DNA from: Persicitalea sp038235275
Lineage (GTDB): Bacteria > Bacteroidota > Bacteroidia > Cytophagales > Spirosomataceae
Direction of reading: 5' to 3'
DNA length: 64,000 bases
NCBI GenBank assembly: GCA_038235275.1
Contig: JBBSUC010000011.1
Location: 1 to 64,000, forward strand
Part shown: positions 59,746-64,000 of the stretch, piece after piece
How the letters are laid out: every line of letters begins with the position of its first letter
Numbering within the stretch: the first letter of the stretch is position 1
Notes under the pieces: generated by a model
What the model saw: only the letters and a program-made list of their open reading frames with translations
What the model was told of the DNA's origin: nothing
The model's database searches: none
Translations under genes and position numbers: made by a program

Positions 59746-61068
59746 ATGAAAAGAAGAGACTCCATAAAAGCGGCAGGTTTGCTGGGCTTATTTGGCGGGA
59801 TTTCTACCGCCGAAGGGCGGGAAAAGGCCGGGATACCTGCCTACGCGGCGGGCATGAAGCCCGTTAAGATTACCAAAGTGCGCGCTATTGCCACCGCGCC
59901 GCAGGGTTCCAACCTCATTGTGGTCAAGGTCGAGACTTCCGAGCCGGGACTGTACGGCCTGGGTTGCTCGACTTTCACGCAACGCGCCGCCGTGGTGCTG
60001 CCCGCCATCAATACTTACCTCGATGAGTTCTGCAACGGTAAGGACGCGGACAATATCGAGGATATTTGGCAGGGGGCTTACGTGAGTTCGTACTGGCGCA
60101 ATGGCCCCGTGCTGAACAATGCCCTCAGCGGACTGGACCAGGCACTTTGGGACATCAAGGGTAAACGCGCCGGGATGCCCGTCTATCAATTGTTGGGCGG
60201 GAAGGTACGCTTTGCCATTCCGTGCTACACCCACGCCAACGGCAACTCGCCCGAGGCGGTAGCCGAAGACGTACAGAAGTTTCAGGCCCAGGGCTTCAAA
60301 CACATCCGCATTCAGCAGGGCGGCTACGGGGCCGTAGGAGCCACCGCCCAAACGCCCGACTACAAGGCCGCAGGATTCGGCGGCGCAACCGATAATTTCA
60401 TGAACGAACAGGCGTACCTCAAATCGGTCCCGATTATGTTCAAGACGGTACGGGAGCGCGTGGGCGAGGAACTCGAACTGCTGCACGACATCCACGAGCG
60501 GGTGCAGCCAATGAATGCCATCAACATGATTAAGAAGCTGGAAGAGTACCGCCCCTTCTTTATCGAAGACCCTTTCTCACCCGAAAATATGGAATGGTTC
60601 CGGCAACTCAGGATGTCCACGACGGTACCCATCGCAATGGGCGAGCTGTTCAACAACATCAACGAGTTCAAGGAGCCGATGGCCAACCGCCTGTTCGACT
60701 ACATCCGCTGCCACGTCTCGCAGATCGGCGGCCTGACGCCCGCCATGAAAGTAGCGCGGCTGGGCGAGTGGTTCAACGTCCGCACGGCCTGGCATGGCCC
60801 CGGCGACGTGTCGCCCGTGGGTCACGCCGCGCAGGCCCACATCGACTTCGCCATCTGGAATTTCGGCATCCAGGAAGCCGTGAATTTCTCCGACAAGATG
60901 AAGGACGTCTTCACGGGCTGCCCCACCATGAAAGACGGCTATATGTCGGTCAACGAGGTTCCCGGCTTTGGTGTGGACATCAACGAAAAAGAAGCCGCCA
61001 AATACCCCATCGGTACCAAATCCAACTGGCAAGTACGCCGGGCAGACGGGACGATCATAAGACCGTGA
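59746..61068 (+). CDS. Exported enolase-superfamily dehydratase (mannonate dehydratase/RspA-like)
   Basis: A 440-residue protein of the mandelate-racemase group. It matches the ManD/RspA subgroup: GLYGLGCSTFTQRAAVVLP in the capping domain, ELLHDIHERV with metal ligand D248 and H250, FFIEDPFSPENMEWFR with E274, PIAMGELFNN with E300, then TAWHGPGDVSPVGHAAQAHI and the closing PGFGVDINEKEAAKYP. The family dehydrates D-mannonate or related sugar acids to 2-keto-3-deoxy acids. The N-terminus has a twin-arginine-like signal (MKRRDSIKAAGLLGLFGG), which would place it in the periplasm, unlike the well-studied cytoplasmic members. It is bracketed by inverted repeats and precedes the LacI-type gene. Confidence 0.9.
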   Translation: MKRRDSIKAAGLLGLFGGISTAEGREKAGIPAYAAGMKPVKITKVRAIATAPQGSNLIVVKVETSEPGLYGLGCSTFTQRAAVVLPAINTYLDEFCNGKDADNIEDIWQGAYVSSYWRNGPVLNNALSGLDQALWDIKGKRAGMPVYQLLGGKVRFAIPCYTHANGNSPEAVAEDVQKFQAQGFKHIRIQQGGYGAVGATAQTPDYKAAGFGGATDNFMNEQAYLKSVPIMFKTVRERVGEELELLHDIHERVQPMNAINMIKKLEEYRPFFIEDPFSPENMEWFRQLRMSTTVPIAMGELFNNINEFKEPMANRLFDYIRCHVSQIGGLTPAMKVARLGEWFNVRTAWHGPGDVSPVGHAAQAHIDFAIWNFGIQEAVNFSDKMKDVFTGCPTMKDGYMSVNEVPGFGVDINEKEAAKYPIGTKSNWQVRRADGTIIRP

Positions 61069-61079
61069 TATCAATTAGT

Positions 61080-61162
61080 GAATGAGAGAATGAGTGATTG
61101 AAAGAATAAAAAATTCAAAATCATCAATTCTCTCATTCTCTCAATCTCTCAATCACTCATTC
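61080..61162. repeat. GAATGAGTGATTGA inverted-repeat element, copy 2
   Basis: GAATGAGTGATTGA (61088-61101) and TCAATCACTCATTC (61149-61162) are exact reverse complements over 14 bases. The flanks contain further GAATGAGAGA and TTCTCTCATTCTCTC units. It is the same kind of element as at 59654-59727 and sits directly before the TTG start of the LacI-type gene. Confidence 0.75.
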
Positions 61163-61166
61163 AAAA

Positions 61167-62207
61167 TTGAAAAAGAAGGTTTCTCAAAAAGACATTGCCG
61201 AAAAAGCCGGGGTATCGACGGCTTTGGTTTCCTATGTTTTGAGTGGAAAGGCCAAGGAAAGCCGGGTGGGCGACGAGATGGCGGCGAGGATTTGGAAGAT
61301 TGCCAAAGAATTGAATTATCGTCCTAATCACTTGGCCAAGAGCTTGCGTAGTGGAAAAACGTATACAATCGGTTTGGTGATTGCCGATATTTCCAACCCT
61401 TTTTTCGCCAACATCGCCCGCGTGGTGGAAGATGAGGCTCGAAGCCACGGCTACACGGTCATCATCGGGAGTTGCGATGAGCGGGCTGATAAAGCCTGGG
61501 ATTTACTGAATGTGCTGATTAATCGGCAAGTGGATGGTTTTATCATTGTTACTTCGGAAAATTCGGAAAAGCAGATTCATTACTTAAAGGAAAAAAGCAT
61601 TCCTTTCGTGCTGCTGGATCGCCATTTTCCCGACATCCAAACCGACTTTGTAGCTACCAACAATTATAAAGCCTCCTACGACGCCGCCACGCACCTGATT
61701 CGGGGCGGTTACGAGCGCATTGGGCTGTTTGCCTATAAATCTGAAATGTTTCACATGGTCGAGCGGATTCGCGGCTACCGCCACGCCCTGCGGGACAACG
61801 GCATCGAATTCAAGCCTGATTGGTTGAAAGAAGTGCTTTTCGAAACAATGGAGCAGGAGGTCAAAGCTGCGCTGGACGAAGTAATCTCCTCCGGCCAGAA
61901 GCCAGACGCGTTGATTTTTGCCACTTATGGATTGGCAATCAACGGCTTGAAATGCATCAATGAACGGCGTCTCAAAGTACCGTCCGATTTAGCCATTGTA
62001 AGTTTTGGGCAGGCGGAGGGGTTCGACTTATACTATTGCCCCATAACCTACATGAAACAACCCATCGAGTTGTTGGGTAAAACGGCGGTGGAGTACCTCA
62101 TCGGCAAGCTTAACAATCCTGACGAGGGTATGAAGCAAATTTTAATGGAAGCCAAACTGGTAGCGCGCGAGTCGTCGATGGCGCGCCAAGTAGAGTTGGC
62201 GAAATAA
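61167..62207 (+). CDS. LacI-family transcriptional regulator
   Basis: A 346-residue regulator starting at a TTG codon (61167); no ATG lies before the conserved helix-turn-helix. The DNA-binding domain is VSQKDIAEKAGVSTALVSYV with LNYRPNHLAKSLRSGKTYTI as hinge. The periplasmic-binding-like effector domain includes IGLVIADISNPFFANIARVV, GSCDERADKAWDLLNVLINR, VDGFIIVTSENSEKQ and FVLLDRHFPDIQTDFVATNN. It should repress the sugar-acid gene set and respond to an intermediate. Its own gene lies between two dehydratase genes. Confidence 0.95.
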   Translation: MKKKVSQKDIAEKAGVSTALVSYVLSGKAKESRVGDEMAARIWKIAKELNYRPNHLAKSLRSGKTYTIGLVIADISNPFFANIARVVEDEARSHGYTVIIGSCDERADKAWDLLNVLINRQVDGFIIVTSENSEKQIHYLKEKSIPFVLLDRHFPDIQTDFVATNNYKASYDAATHLIRGGYERIGLFAYKSEMFHMVERIRGYRHALRDNGIEFKPDWLKEVLFETMEQEVKAALDEVISSGQKPDALIFATYGLAINGLKCINERRLKVPSDLAIVSFGQAEGFDLYYCPITYMKQPIELLGKTAVEYLIGKLNNPDEGMKQILMEAKLVARESSMARQVELAK

Positions 62208-62213
62208 TCAATT

Positions 62214-63455
62214 ATGCAAAGAAGAAACTTCCTAAAATCCACCGCCCTCGGCTCCGCCGCCCTACTTTCCGGATGGCCTTCACATGATTCAGAGGCTGCC
62301 TCCGGCCTGAAAATCACTAAAATCCGCTACTACGCCGCGCCGGGCTACAACAAGCCACTTTTTAACCAGGCGCGGGGCATCGTGGAAGTGGAAACCGACG
62401 GAGGCATCATCGGCATCGGCGAAGGCGGCTCTAAGGATATGATCGAGCAGTGCGCCCAAATGCTGATCGGCGAAGACCCGTTCCGCATCGAGCATTTGTG
62501 GCAGTACGTCTATCGCGGCATGTTCTACCCGCCGGGCCGCGAAAAACTCCACGCGCTGGGTGCCATCGAAATGGCCCTCTGGGATTTGAAGGGTAAGGCG
62601 CTGAAGGTCCCGGTGTACGAACTGCTCGGCGGCGCGACCCGAGACTACGTTGAGTGCTACGCCACGGGATTCCGCGCTTCCAAGGCCAAAACCGAGGAAG
62701 AACGCGCCCGCGACTGCATCGAGGCCGGACTCCGTGCCTACCGCATCGGCCCCACGGGTGGCAATGGCGAGGAACCGTTCGACTACTACGAAAACGTCAA
62801 GAAAACGATCGAGTTTTGCAAGCGTATCGACGAGGCCGTGGGCGGTGGCGGCCACTGGGCCGTGGACCTGCACACTCGCTTCGATTTGACCGACGGTCTG
62901 AAAATTTGCAACGCGCTGGAAAACCTCGAACCTTACTTTGTGGAGGACATCATCCGGTCGGAGAACCCCGGGGTGTACAAGACGGTGCGCTCCATGACCA
63001 AAGTACCCATCGCTGTCGGTGAGCAGTTCGGCGACCGCTGGGACACCAATGAATTGATCGAAAACCGCCTTATCGACTACACCCGCTTCACGTTGCCTAA
63101 CACGGGTGGCCTCAGTGAGTTCAAGAAACTGGCCGCGATTTGCGAGACGCACTACGTCGGCATGATTCCGCACTTCACGGGGCCACTGTCCACCGCCGCG
63201 CTGGTTCACGTATTGGGTTCCAGCAGCCCGTCGCGCTGCCTGATGGAACTTGGCGGCGGCGAGCCGGAGCGTCCGCCTTATTTCAACGAGGATTTTATCA
63301 ATTTCAAAAACGGCAAACTCTACCTCAACGACGCCCCCGGTCTGGGCGTGAAGTTCGACCCCAAGAAAGCCACCTTCGTGATGGAGGTTAAAGAAAAAAC
63401 CAAATTTCCCCACCCGTTTTTGAAAGCACCGGACGGGTCGGTTCATAATTGGTAG
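62214..63455 (+). CDS. Exported mandelate racemase/muconate lactonizing enzyme family dehydratase
   Basis: A 413-residue enolase-superfamily enzyme. The capping domain is around RGIVEVETDGGIIGIGEGGS. Barrel residues are HWAVDLHTRFD with D218 and H220, YFVEDIIRSE with E244, VPIAVGEQFGDRW with E270, and MIPHFTGPLSTAALVH with the C-terminal His. These fit a sugar-acid dehydratase of the galactonate/gluconate type; the exact substrate cannot be read. A twin-arginine-like N-terminal signal (MQRRNFLKSTALGSAALLSG) suggests export. It begins 6 bases after the LacI stop codon. Confidence 0.9.
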   Translation: MQRRNFLKSTALGSAALLSGWPSHDSEAASGLKITKIRYYAAPGYNKPLFNQARGIVEVETDGGIIGIGEGGSKDMIEQCAQMLIGEDPFRIEHLWQYVYRGMFYPPGREKLHALGAIEMALWDLKGKALKVPVYELLGGATRDYVECYATGFRASKAKTEEERARDCIEAGLRAYRIGPTGGNGEEPFDYYENVKKTIEFCKRIDEAVGGGGHWAVDLHTRFDLTDGLKICNALENLEPYFVEDIIRSENPGVYKTVRSMTKVPIAVGEQFGDRWDTNELIENRLIDYTRFTLPNTGGLSEFKKLAAICETHYVGMIPHFTGPLSTAALVHVLGSSSPSRCLMELGGGEPERPPYFNEDFINFKNGKLYLNDAPGLGVKFDPKKATFVMEVKEKTKFPHPFLKAPDGSVHNW

Positions 63456-63582
63456 TTTTTTCAATGAGGAAAGGAAACATCCGTAGGGGCGAACCTGTGT
63501 GTTCGCCCGTCGCGCGCCAGCCATCTGCGTCATTGTCTCAATTTTCAATATAAATCTTTGAATTCAAAAAGACGGTAACATC

Positions 63583-64000
63583 ATGAAATCCAGCACTAAA
63601 ATTTCTAGGCGCAATGCGATTCAGTCTGTCCTTGGCGTGGCGGGTGTCACGGCCATGACATTGCCCAAAACTTCTTACGCCGCCGCTGCGCCAGCGCCTT
63701 TTCGGGATTACGGCCAGGTCAAGATTACCAAATTGGAAACCTTTCTGGTGAAGCCGCGCTGGATTTTTCTGAAAATCCATACCGATGCGGGCGGAATTTT
63801 CGGGCTGGGGGAGCCACTGCTGGAAGGACGCGCGTTAACTATCCAAACTGCCATCCAGGAAGTGGAACCCTACCTGATCGGCAAAGACCCCCGGCAGGTA
63901 GTGCATCACTGGCAGGCCATTTACCGCCATGCCTTCTACCGGGGTGGCCCAATCCTCACCAGCGCGCTGAGCGGCATCGACCACGCTTTATGGGACATCA
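63583..64000 (+). CDS. Galactonate dehydratase-like enzyme (3' truncated by window edge)
   Basis: The first 139 codons of a third enolase-superfamily protein; the window ends before the stop. It has a Tat-like signal (STKISRRNAIQSVLGVAGV). The start of the mature domain is KITKLETFLVKPRWIFLKIH, followed by GIFGLGEPLLEGRALTIQ and FYRGGPILTSALSGIDHALW, which match my recollection of D-galactonate dehydratase (DgoD) closely. The catalytic barrel lies outside the window. It is 127 bases downstream of the preceding dehydratase on the same strand. The neighbourhood points to the same sugar-acid pathway. Confidence 0.85.
   Translation, partial: MKSSTKISRRNAIQSVLGVAGVTAMTLPKTSYAAAAPAPFRDYGQVKITKLETFLVKPRWIFLKIHTDAGGIFGLGEPLLEGRALTIQTAIQEVEPYLIGKDPRQVVHHWQAIYRHAFYRGGPILTSALSGIDHALWDI

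Noticed and set aside
62289..63548. 419-residue open frame on the minus strand
   Set aside because: Antisense shadow of the enolase-superfamily dehydratase at 62214-63455, which has all catalytic residues.

Overview
The window looks like chromosome of a Bacteroidota species of the order Cytophagales (Spirosoma/Dyadobacter/Runella-like). The grounds are three SusC/SusD pairs, ECF sigma/FecR regulator pairs, a type IX secretion C-terminal sorting domain, sulfatases with cleaved or lipoprotein signals, and starts without Shine-Dalgarno sequences. No ribosomal or tRNA genes are visible. Most functions are assigned from recognised motifs in the translated sequence, without database searches.

Layout. 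1-5764: end of an exopolysaccharide locus, with a partial GT4 glycosyltransferase, a WcaJ-type sugar-phosphate transferase, an Ala/Gln-rich lipoprotein and a YjbH-like outer-membrane exporter that is split into two overlapping genes. 5931-8934: a small membrane protein, truA and glnS. 8995-9723: a VapBC-like pair closed by a hairpin with a perfect 29-bp stem. 9779-10888: a T9SS-sorted protein. 10905-12823: an AT-rich PvuII-type restriction-modification cassette in which the controller (C) protein and the endonuclease are one fused protein, divergent from an N4-cytosine methyltransferase.

12871-31761 (minus strand): a polysaccharide-utilisation region. It runs sigma, FecR, SusC, SusD, a DUF1080 hydrolase and a Gfo/Idh oxidoreductase, then two exported polysaccharide-pyruvyl-transferase-fold proteins (one of them chimeric), a heparinase II/III-like lyase and an FAD lipoprotein. 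A sulfatase and a second sigma/FecR pair without its own SusC lie upstream. 32435-45666 (plus strand): a second region with sigma, FecR, SusC, SusD, a sulfatase, a beta-propeller, a DUF1080 protein and an esterase-like hydrolase. The two regions are head to head around a DUF3817 gene broken by an in-frame stop.

45838-54460: an accessory stretch with a DUF4160/DUF2442 pair, an MBOAT/SGNH O-acetylation pair, a PIN toxin pair, a Uma2 nuclease-like gene, a decayed M28 peptidase, a sugar isomerase-like exported protein, a truncated HigA-like antitoxin and at least two families of dispersed GC-rich hairpin repeats. 54957-64000: a third SusC/SusD pair without sigma/FecR, followed by three enolase-superfamily sugar-acid dehydratases and a LacI regulator. 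This part suggests uptake and dehydration of a sugar acid or uronide.

The most notable items are the fused controller-endonuclease and its operator, the split YjbH exporter, the exported pyruvyl-transferase-fold proteins in a degradative locus, and the repeat element that cuts the HigA-like gene.
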